Shown here one piece after another: positions 28,901 through 36,671 of a stretch of DNA of 64,000 nucleotides (the first letter of the stretch is position 1; each line of letters begins with the position of its first letter). The DNA comes from Candidatus Defluviibacterium haderslevense. GTDB taxonomy: Bacteria > Bacteroidota > Bacteroidia > Chitinophagales > Saprospiraceae. The position numbers were made by a program, and so were the translations under genes. Under the pieces are notes generated by a model. The model did no database searches and was not told where the DNA came from. It worked only from the letters and a program-made list of their open reading frames with translations. The stretch covers positions 1,377,501-1,441,500 of the forward strand of contig JADJRL010000003.1 of assembly GCA_016712225.1 (NCBI GenBank). Direction: 5' to 3'.

Positions 28901-29143
28901 TTCAAATAAAGTCTGAATCTTTGTATTTTCTTGTTCTGCTATCTCAATATAAAATTGGGCTAATTGCCTACTTTTGCCATACCAATAATAAATTACACTG
29001 TTGGTTTCATAGACCCACCAATCCTGCAGATCGTCATTGTATTGAACTTTGTTTTTTCCAAATATCTCCGTAGCATTTTGAGCAGTAACTTTTGACTGAC
29101 TCCAGAAAACAATAAATAAAAGGTATAAAAATGAACGATTCAA
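25928..29143 (-). CDS. Large exported protein: peptidase-MA-like domain, TolB-like middle, BamA-like barrel
   Basis: A 1071-residue exported protein with signal peptide to about residue 22 (VTAQN). Residues ~30-270 resemble the peptidase MA/gluzincin fold: a helix where HExxH is expected and then LPLWFEKGLIDYLGDGW at 171-187. The metal-binding HExxH is replaced by LLQKGLIQIYF (140-150), so it is probably not a protease. Residues ~290-580 contain repeated beta strands compatible with a TolB-like propeller. Residues ~700-1071 form an Omp85/surface-antigen barrel with ARYHVPILKHA and a final phenylalanine (SLGLDF). The start is TTG; no ATG fits. Function unknown, location outer membrane. Confidence 0.78.
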   Translation of the reverse strand: MNRSFLYLLFIVFWSQSKVTAQNATEIFGKNKVQYNDDLQDWWVYETNSVIYYWYGKSRQLAQFYIEIAEQENTKIQTLFEYHLKEKIELVIYSDLSDLYQTNLDLDASYTSENWSQEPKVTGQKILLYFDGNHEHAIKLLQKGLIQIYFNALFSGTNLQEVVQKVISLKLPLWFEKGLIDYLGDGWEDNDLEVLGETWNQKLSFRKYSAKYPSIAGKSFWRYLVLTYGDQIISNWLYMIRIQKDISQSTRLVFQLTLQNLQEDWKDYYIRELQTNKSNQSIPTIKIKLKKEEQIIKVVFSKIDSNFLLITNQNGCKRIKTLNTRSGKTKTIYKYGYRNKVTLPDFNYPIYFENQIDKSINIIDERRNKPFIKSFNKNLNKSKKLYFPEDIERIYDAISMNQESIILSATNNGFSDIFEYQLKSRTYKKWTDDIYDDLDLHTKDNINSKFLFKSNRTDTISKINKIDSILPLDPFQLYNFNNKLNSKIGNELKVLKDATLESYSFIDTNYYVLKVNLKPNNIFYLYNNGKKIEMNVKQLDLVGFNTIQNEILRIYKNTKNKYQFSLIELKELILQNNLIEEIDSQESLQQNRSDGELYKTDSLVESTNIHFISKFGDPLNVKNIVQEFENKTVKLKRDFHRNDTKANIYSGTLNQFNSNLSIAYRNKFQIEEISSTLNNDILFGGLTTYSTLSQNYSPPPLGILLKARVKELFENYFIEVGVRIPTNLVGSESYVKFDFFKKRWDHTMAFYRKVDREIVPSLGILDWQLTTKTLLVNYQIKYPWDIYKRFSLNTTIRNDHEYLKAIDKVSLDSAGRNIPLIGTRLEYVFDNSLDLSLNLKQGTQFKIFFETAKRFLKSDEQSGKFIPFDGLLMVLGFDARYHVPILKHATFSNRIFFNSSFGKDRILSNVGGTENWLLPKYNYEFQSNANSNYAYSQLVTEVRGHPLGARKGSSSLVWSSEFRFPIIQYLLTQNVKKSFLRNLIIVGFFDSGLSWNGFIPNIAEAQKFVYHNENPAVIVDVIINRNPIISGTGIGIRSSLLGYYFRFDYGWPIDLKGFHKPLPHFSLGLDF

Positions 29144-29180
29144 TGAAAATATTATTTATGAGATAAAAGTATAACGAATT

Positions 29181-29813
29181 ATGGAAATTCATTGTTTCAC
29201 AGTCAATCCTTTTTCTGAAAACAGTTATTTAATTTGGTCTGATTCAAAAAAGGCGATAGTGATTGATCCTGGCTTCTATACACTGGCTGAACAATATGCA
29301 TTTAAAGAATTTATACTTGAAAATGGACTACAACTTGAAAAAGTAGTGTTGACTCATGCACATATAGATCATATTTTTGGTCTTGAATTTATTTTTAAAG
29401 AATTTGGACTTCAACCATGGATGAATTTATTTGAAAAACCCGTATACCTTGCAGGTGGTCAAATTTCCCAAATGTATGGTATGAATGTATTTAACTACCC
29501 AGAACCAGGAGGCTGGATAGATGAACAGCTAGAGTATCCATTAGCTGACTTGAATTTTGAAGTATTATTTACACCAGGACACAGTCCCGGAAGTATAAGT
29601 TTTTATAATAAAGAACATGGGGTGTTATTCTCAGGTGATGTGCTTTTTGAAGGAAGCATTGGTAGAACTGATTTACCTGGAGGTGATCATAAGACATTGA
29701 TTTCTTCTATTCAAAAAAAATTACTAATATTGCCCCATTCAACTAAAGTATATTCTGGTCATGGTGGAATTACTACTATTGGCCAAGAAAAAATGTGCAA
29801 CCCTTTCTTATAA
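29181..29813 (+). CDS. Metallo-beta-lactamase-fold hydrolase (glyoxalase II-like)
   Basis: A 210-residue single-domain MBL protein. The metal-binding motif HxHxDH appears as THAHIDHIFG, the second histidine in FTPGHSPGSIS, the bridging aspartate in LFSGDVLFEGSIGRTDLPGG, and the last histidine in YSGHGG. Small MBL proteins of this type hydrolyse thioesters such as hydroxyacylglutathione; the real substrate is not evident. It lies 17 bases before pyrD, on the same strand, and is probably co-transcribed with it. Confidence 0.9.
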   Translation: MEIHCFTVNPFSENSYLIWSDSKKAIVIDPGFYTLAEQYAFKEFILENGLQLEKVVLTHAHIDHIFGLEFIFKEFGLQPWMNLFEKPVYLAGGQISQMYGMNVFNYPEPGGWIDEQLEYPLADLNFEVLFTPGHSPGSISFYNKEHGVLFSGDVLFEGSIGRTDLPGGDHKTLISSIQKKLLILPHSTKVYSGHGGITTIGQEKMCNPFL

Positions 29814-29830
29814 TATAATATATTTTCGTT

Positions 29831-30886
29831 ATGTTTTGGTCGCTGTTAAAATCGTTTTTTTTTCTGTTTAATCCTGAACGCGCCCATTATTTATCTATGA
29901 ATTTGTTCGCTGTTGCGCTCAAAATTCCCATATTATCTTATTTTCTTAAAAAATCATTTGCACACAGAAATAATCATTTAGAAAAGACTGTGGATGGAAT
30001 TGTTTATAAAAATCCAATTGGTCTGGCTGCTGGTTTTGATAAAGATGGAAAATGGTTACACCTGCTTTCATCTTTAGGTTTTGGTTTTATTGAAGTCGGA
30101 ACCGTAACTCCAAAGCCACAAGCTGGAAATAACAAACCAAGGCTTTTTAGATTAATAAAAGATCTGGGAATTATTAATAGAATGGGTTTTAATAATGAGG
30201 GTGTTGATGCTCTAATCTCGAGATTAAAAAAGTTCAATACCAACAAAAAAGTAATAATTGGAGGAAATATTGGAAAAAATAAAAATACTCCCAATGCAGA
30301 AGCTATAAATGATTATTTATTTTGTTTTGAAAAATTATTTCATTATGTTGATTATTTTGTGATTAATGTTTCTTCACCAAATACACCAAATTTAAGGAAT
30401 CTTCAGGATAAAGAACCTTTGTTTGAATTATTAAGTCAAATCCAATTACTTAATAAATCTTATTCATTTCCAAAACCCATTTATTTAAAAATTGCTCCAG
30501 ATTTAAATAATCAGGCTTTATTAGAGATAATCGATGTGGTGATTAAAACAAAAATTAATGGTATAGTTGCTACCAATACAACAATCCAGCGACCATCAGA
30601 ACTTAAAGAAATTGATATCTTAGGGGAACAAGGGGGATTAAGTGGATTACCTGTTCAAAAACTTTCAAATAAAATTTTAACAGAACTAAATAAAAACAAA
30701 CAATTTACTATAATTTCTGTTGGCGGAGTTGTATCTGTTTCAGATGTAATATTTAAGTTTAATCATGGTGCAGATCTTGTTCAAATATATAGTGGACTGA
30801 TTTATAAAGGTCCATGGTTCATAAAAAAAATATTAAATTCACTAAGTGAATTATCATATAAAGAATTAAATGAAAAGGGATCTTGA
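29831..30886 (+). CDS. pyrD: Quinone-dependent dihydroorotate dehydrogenase
   Basis: A 351-residue class 2 enzyme that oxidises dihydroorotate to orotate in pyrimidine synthesis and passes electrons to membrane quinones. The FMN-binding start is NPIGLAAGFDKDGKWLHLL, followed by FIEVGTVTPKPQAGN, the catalytic serine region YFVINVSSPNTPNLR, GIVATNTTIQRP, and the phosphate-binding IISVGGVVSVSD. The N-terminal ~40 residues form the membrane-associating helices of class 2. Its stop codon is built into the terminator stem. Confidence 0.96.
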   Translation: MFWSLLKSFFFLFNPERAHYLSMNLFAVALKIPILSYFLKKSFAHRNNHLEKTVDGIVYKNPIGLAAGFDKDGKWLHLLSSLGFGFIEVGTVTPKPQAGNNKPRLFRLIKDLGIINRMGFNNEGVDALISRLKKFNTNKKVIIGGNIGKNKNTPNAEAINDYLFCFEKLFHYVDYFVINVSSPNTPNLRNLQDKEPLFELLSQIQLLNKSYSFPKPIYLKIAPDLNNQALLEIIDVVIKTKINGIVATNTTIQRPSELKEIDILGEQGGLSGLPVQKLSNKILTELNKNKQFTIISVGGVVSVSDVIFKFNHGADLVQIYSGLIYKGPWFIKKILNSLSELSYKELNEKGS

Positions 30887-30905
30887 AATATCAAGATCCC
30901 TTCTT
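30875..30905 (+). terminator. 12-bp hairpin including the pyrD stop codon
   Basis: AAGGGATCTTGA (30875-30886) and TCAAGATCCCTT (30891-30902) form a perfect 12-bp stem with an AATA loop. The stop codon TGA occupies 30884-30886, inside the left arm. Only a short T-rich stretch follows. Confidence 0.8.
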
Positions 30906-30930
30906 TAACAAATCCCTGATATAAATCAAA

Positions 30931-31371
30931 CTACAAAATTTCAATTTGTTTTTCTTGTTTAATCTCAATTTTCTTTGGAACTGAAATTTTTAAAATGCCA
31001 TTTTCATAAGATGCTTGAAATTGATCTGAATCGATATAATCTGGCATTTGAAAGGATCTTTTAAATGTTGAATAATTAAATTCTTTACGAGTTATGTTTT
31101 CAACAATTTCTGACTTAGATTCTTCTTTCGAAGCACTTACTGTCAAGATACCTTTTTCGAATAAAATTTTAAAATCTTGCTTGTTAAGTCCTGGTGCAGC
31201 TAATTGTAAAGCAATTGATTTGTCGTCTTCACTAATGTTTGCTGAAGGCATGGTATTATGAATCATTTGTCCTCCAAAAAAGTCATTTAATCCTTTACTT
31301 AATAAATCATCAACAACACTACCTACTTGTTGAGCGATTGGATAAAAAGAATATACTGAATGCTGTTTCAT
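30931..31371 (-). CDS. Hsp20/alpha-crystallin family small heat-shock protein
   Basis: A 146-residue small heat-shock protein. The alpha-crystallin domain runs from about residue 42: SEDDKSIALQLAAPGLNKQDFK, then FKRSFQMPDYIDSDQFQASY and the conserved AxxxNGIL motif as YENGILKISVPK. The C-terminal tail includes IEIKQEKQIEIL with the I-x-I assembly element. It holds unfolding proteins in a soluble state. A second Hsp20 gene ends 18 bases upstream, forming a two-gene operon. Confidence 0.95.
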   Translation of the reverse strand: MKQHSVYSFYPIAQQVGSVVDDLLSKGLNDFFGGQMIHNTMPSANISEDDKSIALQLAAPGLNKQDFKILFEKGILTVSASKEESKSEIVENITRKEFNYSTFKRSFQMPDYIDSDQFQASYENGILKISVPKKIEIKQEKQIEIL

Positions 31372-31389
31372 AAGTTTAATTTTATTTAG

Positions 31390-31797
31390 TTATTTAATAT
31401 TGATTTCCTTTTTTAATTCTAGATTTTTAGAAAATTTAATTTTCAGAATGCCATTTTCTAATGTTGCTTGAATTGAATCTGTAATAGCGTCTGAAGGTAT
31501 CATTACATTTCGTTGTAACGAATTCAGTTTTGAAGTTCTTCCTTCGTTATCAAGTTCATTTGAAGTTTGTGCCGGTGTTGCTAAAATTTTTAAAACTTGA
31601 TCTTCTATTTTAATAGAAATTTCAGATTTTACGAATCCAGCAAGCGCAAAATCAAGTGTGTAATACTGTTCTGACTCGTAAGCATTTAATGGAATGAAAT
31701 TGAATTTTTGACTTTGATTCACTCGTCCGGGATAACACTCATTCATCCTATTTCTGTTTGTTTGAGTACGGTTTAGAATATTTGAATTGGTCCACAT
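31390..31797 (-). CDS. Divergent Hsp20 family protein
   Basis: A 135-residue protein with a shortened, divergent alpha-crystallin domain: EQYYTLDFALAGFVKSEISI, NSLQRNVMIPSDAITDSIQ and LENGILKIKFSK. The N-terminal arm is Asn/Arg-rich and unlike that of the neighbouring Hsp20. The two could form mixed oligomers, but that is inference. It is the first gene of the pair; a cluster of TGACAT half-sites lies 75-145 bases before it. Confidence 0.88.
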   Translation of the reverse strand: MWTNSNILNRTQTNRNRMNECYPGRVNQSQKFNFIPLNAYESEQYYTLDFALAGFVKSEISIKIEDQVLKILATPAQTSNELDNEGRTSKLNSLQRNVMIPSDAITDSIQATLENGILKIKFSKNLELKKEINIK

Positions 31798-31839
31798 AAG
31801 ATTTAATTTTTAAATGTTTTTTAATAAACAACTTAAGTC

Positions 31840-31861
31840 AATTTGCGTACCAATGCAAATT
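31840..31861. promoter_or_regulatory. 7+8+7 palindrome in the Hsp20 upstream region
   Basis: AATTTGC (31840-31846) and GCAAATT (31855-31861) enclose GTACCAAT. It lies 42-64 bases before the first Hsp20 start, where a regulator or RNA structure could act. Confidence 0.35.
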
Positions 31862-31872
31862 TTAAGAAATCC

Positions 31873-31941
31873 TGACATGAAATTACATTAAATAATGACA
31901 TTGTGTCATGATTTAATCAGCTAAATGTGTCATTATGTCAT
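31873..31941. promoter_or_regulatory. Array of five TGACAT/ATGTCA half-sites upstream of the Hsp20 pair
   Basis: Five copies of the hexamer TGACAT or its complement-like form TGTCAT occur in 69 bases: 31873-31878, 31896-31901 (as ATGACA), 31904-31909, 31928-31933 and 31936-31941. Two make a perfect palindrome ATGACA-TTG-TGTCAT at 31895-31909. Such an array is a good candidate for a stress-regulator binding site. The regulator is unknown. Confidence 0.45.
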
Positions 31942-31959
31942 GTTCTGTTGCGCTAAGGC

Positions 31960-31995
31960 AAAAAAAAACCAGCTTTCTAATACAAGAAAGCTGGT
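31960..31995 (-). terminator. Rho-independent terminator of the HYR/lectin gene
   Basis: ACCAGCTTTCT (31968-31978) and AGAAAGCTGGT (31985-31995) form a perfect 11-bp stem with a 6-base loop. Read on the minus strand, it is followed by a run of T (A tract 31960-31967). It starts about 40 bases after the stop of the 1196-residue protein. Confidence 0.92.
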
Positions 31996-32035
31996 CTTCA
32001 AGGTAATTAGAATTACTCTACTTACTTTTTACAAT

Positions 32036-35000
32036 TTAATGTTGAATTACAAATTTTTTAATTGTTCGTTCCCCACTTGGATTATAGATACACAATAAAT
32101 AATATCCATTTGGCCAATCCTTTACATTAATTTGATTATTAGTGGTCAATTGATTTCCCAAGTATATCTGTTTTCCAGATGAATCAAATACTTTAAATTG
32201 ATGGTTTAAAAATCCTGAAGAATTAATTTGGATCAATTGATTCCCGGGATTTGGGAATATGTCAATGCTTGAACCAATTTGTTCAATTTGAGCTCCTCCT
32301 GCTTTCTGATCTTTAATTTCTATAGTATGATTTAAATCCGTTTTACTAAATAATTCTGTAACCGGTGAATTAGAACTTCTGCTAATAATTGGGCCTGTAA
32401 CATTACTAGGTGCAATATTTATACAATAATCTTCTACTTCTCCATATGCAAAACTACAACATGGGTTACTTGGATATCCACCATAAGCCATTGATACCCT
32501 CATTCGAGTATTTCTACTTGGGCAAGGACAATTACTTGGAACCGTAAAAGTTCCACACAGTGTTGAACTTCCAGTACCAAAAGCAATAAATTCATCAGCA
32601 TCAACAAAATCACCATCTTCATTATAATCGATCCAAACTTTCCAATAAACCTGATAAGAAGATCCGGAAAAACCAGGTGTTAGGCATAAGGAATATGTTT
32701 GCCCCCAATTAAGTTGACCACAAACATTTGGGAAATATGCATATCCTCCATTATTGCCGGAGCAATTATTAACATTGCAAAAATTTACACATTGAATCCA
32801 CATATAACTACAACTTTGTCCTCGAGATTCACAATAATTATTGTTATTACATTTTACAGTAACATTAAAACTACATGTATCTCTATAATTTCCTTGAGTG
32901 GCAACATAGGTAACTTTCGTTGTTCCACATTTGAAAAAACTTCCACATTCAGGCCCTGCAATCTGTTTAATCTCATAACAAGGTACCTCACAAATATATT
33001 CGCGAACACAGTTTGAATATTGATCATTCCAAGTTCCATCTGGAAGGAGTTCAACATAATCTTGATCACCATTGGCATTATTGGGTTGCCCTGGATACCA
33101 ATTAGTAAAATTTAAAGGACTATTATCAATCCATTCAAAATTACCTTCAAAATTAGAATCATGAAGTCCGATAAATGCTGTTTGACCCATTAATTTACTA
33201 GCCACCCAACTGTTTTCGGCTTGTGTGTTCATTACACATAATTTACCACCAACATTTTGACAATTTATTTTTGCCTCCTGCCAGGTTAATGCTTTATTAG
33301 AGCAGAAATATTTACTTCCTCCATATGTTCCCATATAAATAAAACCTGGAATCACATCTACACAAGGACTACAAACGTTCACCGTTGGATGACTCCAATT
33401 TACATATGCACCTGGAGCATTTGGATCCTTATTAACAATAATGTCAGATGGACATTTAATTTTTAAACCAGATCCAATTACGGTAACAATAAAACTATGA
33501 TTAATATAATTACCACATGCATCTTTTGCAGTATAAACTACATTATGAGATCCAGAAGTAAAAACTTGACCAGGCTTATAATTTGAAGTAATTTGAATCA
33601 TACTGCTACAATTATCAGTTGCAGTTGGCTCTGTCCAATTCACAATTGCTTCGCATGCCCCATTTGCATTTACGGTAATGTTAGGAGGACATGATATCCA
33701 AGTAGGTGGAATATTATCATATAGATCGATTAATTGTCTACAATAAGTTGCGAGCGTACTATCATTTGGATCTCTTGCCTTCCATATCCTTAAAAATTTT
33801 TTTCCGTTTGGACATGAAGAATAGAGATTAATCAAAGAATCTTTATATGTTATTATTGGTGTTCCACAAGTTGGATGGGCTGGTATGGCAGTAGCTGTAC
33901 CCGATACCATAGGAGAACAATCATTTGTTGGGCATCCTTTATAATTGGATGGACATTGGATAGAGGGTGGTTGCTTACAACATGTATTAGGAACAGTAAC
34001 AGTAAAAACATGTTGCGCTGAATTACCACAGGCATCAGTTATTGTATATGTAACTGTGGTTACACCAACACCAAAACTTGAACCTGGAGTATGACTTGAC
34101 GAAATGACAATATTTGAAGAGCAATTATCAATCCCATTTGGTGGTGTCCATTGACCTATTGCTTTACAATCAATGGGATCAGGGTTTATCGTAATATTTC
34201 CCGGACAGCTGGTAAAAGAAGGCGCTATATCATCTATTAATTCGATCTTTTGAATACAAGTTGCAAATAAATTTGAATTGTTTTGATCTGTAGCTTTCCA
34301 TGTTCTAAATATAGTCATTGAACCTAAACATATTCCAGGTATAATGGAATCTGTATAACTTAAAAGTGGTTCTGAACAAATAACATTGGATTTTGTAGCA
34401 ATGGCTTGTCCCGTTATCGTTGGATCAGATGAAGTTCCAGGACATGCTTTAAATAAACTTGGGCAAATAATATTAGGTGCATTTTGACAGCAACCAGTCA
34501 CTGTAATTGTAAATGAACAATTTGAAACATGTCCGCATATATCAGTCGCTGCATATGTTATAGTAGTTGTGCCTTCACTAAATGAACTCCCAGAGGCAAA
34601 ATTACTTACAAAAGATACAACCTTACAATTATCTGAAACAGATGGTAATGTCCAATTTACTTGTGCCTTGCAATCAATTCCAGGGCTCACAGTAATATTT
34701 GTTGGACAATTTAGAATTGTTGGAGAAATATCATCCTTTAAAATAATGGATTGCATACATCTAGATGCTAATATTGAATCAAATGGATCTATTGCTGTCC
34801 AAATACGAATCAATGATAAAGCTCCTGGACAAGGACCATTGGATAATATTGAATCTCTAAAAGTCAAAATGGGAGTTCCACATTCTGGTGATCCAGGAAC
34901 TACTATGGCAGTACCGGTTTTTTTCGGAAGTATTGTATCGTTTGGACATCCAATAAAATCTACAGGGCAATTTATAATTGGTGGTTTGGTACAACATACT

Positions 35001-35626
35001 CCTACAACGTTAATGTTAAAAGAGCAAGTAGACTTATTATTACATAAATCTTCTGCTGTATACGTAACTTTGGTAACACCCATTGGAAAGACATCTCCAC
35101 TTATATGTGAAACTGTAAGAAATAGTTTGCCGCAATTATCAGTTACACTTGGTGAGGTCCAACTCACATTTGCTTTACAATTACTATTAACATTTACTGT
35201 AATATCTACAGGACAATTTGAAATAATCGGTGCTTGGTCATCAAACAATTTAATGGATTGAGAACAAGAAGAATTTAAATTTGGATCCTGTGGATCATAG
35301 GCCGTCCATACGCGATTCAAATGAATACTTCCATTGCACGGACCTTGGGAAACAACTATATCAACATATTTAATTATGGGTTGATTACACGTTATTCCCC
35401 CTGGTTTTGCAGTTGCATTTCCTGTATTTGAAGGATCGGTGGAAGCTCCTGGGCAAGAATTAAAATCAGATGGACAAGTGATTATTGGTGGTTCTGTACA
35501 TGAACCGGGTGGTTTTAATAAATAAAAAGCTTTGTATTGAGACTGAGCTTGGATTCCAGTAATTAACAACAAAAATAAAAAATGGAAAATAAATAGCCCT
35601 AAGAAAAAGCGGAGTTGTTTTTTCAT
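32036..35626 (-). CDS. T9SS-exported HYR-repeat protein with C-type lectin and GEVED domains
   Basis: A 1196-residue secreted protein. Residues 1-28 are a signal peptide. Four ~169-residue modules follow (43-211, 212-379, 380-549, 550-719), each made of a Cys-rich unit (pattern CP..F..CP, R.W.A.D, C.Q.I.L.D) and an HYR domain. A fifth HYR begins at 723 (IKCPSDIIVNKDP), is interrupted by a C-type lectin domain at ~760-880 with QPN (847-849) and WND (866-868), and resumes at 883-925 (GPECGSFFKCGTTKVTYVA). A GEVED domain spans ~985-1070 (WIDYNEDGDFVDADEF, GEVEDY). Residues 1122-1196 are a T9SS type A sorting domain (FPNPGNQ to the end). It is probably a surface or matrix adhesin that binds sugars. 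Confidence 0.9.
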   Translation of the reverse strand: MKKQLRFFLGLFIFHFLFLLLITGIQAQSQYKAFYLLKPPGSCTEPPIITCPSDFNSCPGASTDPSNTGNATAKPGGITCNQPIIKYVDIVVSQGPCNGSIHLNRVWTAYDPQDPNLNSSCSQSIKLFDDQAPIISNCPVDITVNVNSNCKANVSWTSPSVTDNCGKLFLTVSHISGDVFPMGVTKVTYTAEDLCNNKSTCSFNINVVGVCCTKPPIINCPVDFIGCPNDTILPKKTGTAIVVPGSPECGTPILTFRDSILSNGPCPGALSLIRIWTAIDPFDSILASRCMQSIILKDDISPTILNCPTNITVSPGIDCKAQVNWTLPSVSDNCKVVSFVSNFASGSSFSEGTTTITYAATDICGHVSNCSFTITVTGCCQNAPNIICPSLFKACPGTSSDPTITGQAIATKSNVICSEPLLSYTDSIIPGICLGSMTIFRTWKATDQNNSNLFATCIQKIELIDDIAPSFTSCPGNITINPDPIDCKAIGQWTPPNGIDNCSSNIVISSSHTPGSSFGVGVTTVTYTITDACGNSAQHVFTVTVPNTCCKQPPSIQCPSNYKGCPTNDCSPMVSGTATAIPAHPTCGTPIITYKDSLINLYSSCPNGKKFLRIWKARDPNDSTLATYCRQLIDLYDNIPPTWISCPPNITVNANGACEAIVNWTEPTATDNCSSMIQITSNYKPGQVFTSGSHNVVYTAKDACGNYINHSFIVTVIGSGLKIKCPSDIIVNKDPNAPGAYVNWSHPTVNVCSPCVDVIPGFIYMGTYGGSKYFCSNKALTWQEAKINCQNVGGKLCVMNTQAENSWVASKLMGQTAFIGLHDSNFEGNFEWIDNSPLNFTNWYPGQPNNANGDQDYVELLPDGTWNDQYSNCVREYICEVPCYEIKQIAGPECGSFFKCGTTKVTYVATQGNYRDTCSFNVTVKCNNNNYCESRGQSCSYMWIQCVNFCNVNNCSGNNGGYAYFPNVCGQLNWGQTYSLCLTPGFSGSSYQVYWKVWIDYNEDGDFVDADEFIAFGTGSSTLCGTFTVPSNCPCPSRNTRMRVSMAYGGYPSNPCCSFAYGEVEDYCINIAPSNVTGPIISRSSNSPVTELFSKTDLNHTIEIKDQKAGGAQIEQIGSSIDIFPNPGNQLIQINSSGFLNHQFKVFDSSGKQIYLGNQLTTNNQINVKDWPNGYYLLCIYNPSGERTIKKFVIQH
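33470..35500 (-). repeat. Four tandem ~507-bp coding repeats (HYR modules)
   Basis: The stretch encodes four diverged copies of a ~169-residue module at residues 43-719 of the large exported protein. The copies agree in cysteine spacing but differ in most other residues, so the duplication is old. The conserved opening of each is CPS/CP(V/S) with a second CP seven residues on. Confidence 0.85.
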
Positions 35627-35965
35627 CGTAATTAAGTTAATAAATTAAATAAAAACGTGGTGCTATCCGAGAACTCCCTTATGACTTGGTTAGAGCAAAA
35701 AAAAAGATTACTAAAACCATTGCAATGATACAAAATTAATTCCATTCTGTGTAAAAAATTACATTTATACCATAATGCTTTCATAATTTGTTACATTTTG
35801 ATTTATATAATGTACTGAATGTAAGTGTTTTAGAAGTCAATATACTTAAAATCAAATGATTTTATGCTCATTCAAAAAATGTATCATAATATACTACTCA
35901 ATACAAAAAAAAAGAAATGGGATTTCAAAATGAAAAGAAATCTATCTAAAAACCTAATTTACCTG
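35627..35965. other. Non-coding gap between the HYR gene and hpt
   Basis: This 339-base AT-rich stretch holds the upstream region of the HYR/lectin gene and the 3' side of hpt. The only sites I could support are one -7-like box at 35731-35738. A 62-codon frame at 35864-36052 runs into hpt antisense and has no family features. Confidence 0.6.
35731..35738 (-). promoter_or_regulatory. -7-like element (TAATTTTG) upstream of the HYR gene
   Basis: On the minus strand the bases read TAATTTTG, a match to TAnnTTTG, 104 bases before the start codon. That would give a leader of about 95-100 bases. No -33 box was evident. Confidence 0.35.
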
Positions 35966-36505
35966 TCATATCATTTTTTGGTAAATCCCTTGCAACCCTC
36001 TTCCACAACCTTGATAATCCATTCCATAGCCAATTATAAATTCTGGACCTAAGTTATATCCAAATAAATCAACATTTATTTCAGATCTTATTTGACTTGA
36101 CTTTATAATCATTGCTACTAAGAATATTTCTTTTACAGATGCAGCTTTCAATTTGGTAATTAACTCAAACATACTATTTCCTGAATCAATAATATCCTCA
36201 ATGATAATGATCGTTTTGTTTTTAAATATTTCAATATTTATATGATCTATAAGAATTTCTGTAGATTGAGTTTCCCCGAGATAAGATTTAATTTTGATAA
36301 ACTTTGGTTGCATTTCTAGGTTAATGCAACGGAACAGATCTGCAGCAAATATGAATGCTCCATCCATAATGACTAATGTAATAATATCATTATTTTGAAT
36401 CAGCTTTCGTTCGAGATGTAAAGCAATTTCTCTAACTTTGGCTTGAATTTGTTCTGAATTAATAATCAATTTAAAATTCAAATCGTTCACCTTTATTATA
36501 GACAT
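35966..36505 (-). CDS. hpt: Hypoxanthine phosphoribosyltransferase
   Basis: A 179-residue type I phosphoribosyltransferase. The PRPP-binding loop reads IIIIEDIIDSGNSM, with the acidic pair in front of the Ser/Gly loop. Other features are IVVIMDGAFIF-like LVIMDGAFIFAADLFR, and KIKSYLGETQST in the flexible loop. The C-terminal GPEFIIGYGMDYQGCGRGLQGIY is the purine-recognition region of HPRT. It salvages hypoxanthine and guanine to IMP and GMP. It is a single gene, divergent from uvrA. Confidence 0.93.
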   Translation of the reverse strand: MSIIKVNDLNFKLIINSEQIQAKVREIALHLERKLIQNNDIITLVIMDGAFIFAADLFRCINLEMQPKFIKIKSYLGETQSTEILIDHINIEIFKNKTIIIIEDIIDSGNSMFELITKLKAASVKEIFLVAMIIKSSQIRSEINVDLFGYNLGPEFIIGYGMDYQGCGRGLQGIYQKMI

Positions 36506-36671
36506 ATAGGCTTTTATTTTTAAAATTCACCAAAACATTTATTTTACCAATAAGATGTAAAGCTAATTAGATTTAGCTTGTTAATATTTCATTTATAATG
36601 AATTGGACGACCAAAACCTATAGGTTATTCCTTGTTTTAGACTTTAAGCGTTCGCCTTGTTGGTATTTTAA

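Noticed and set aside
34569..35261. A 230-codon open frame antisense to the HYR repeats
   Set aside because: It lies fully inside the well-supported minus-strand HYR protein. Its length follows from the repeated codon pattern of the modules, and its product has no family features or signal peptide.
33470..35500. CRISPR-like periodicity
   Set aside because: The period is ~507 bases of coding sequence encoding diverged protein modules, without short identical repeats or spacers. No CRISPR array or cas gene was seen anywhere in the window.
35864..36052. 62-codon plus-strand frame between the HYR gene and hpt
   Set aside because: It overlaps hpt in antisense, has no recognisable domain and no promoter; a chance open frame.
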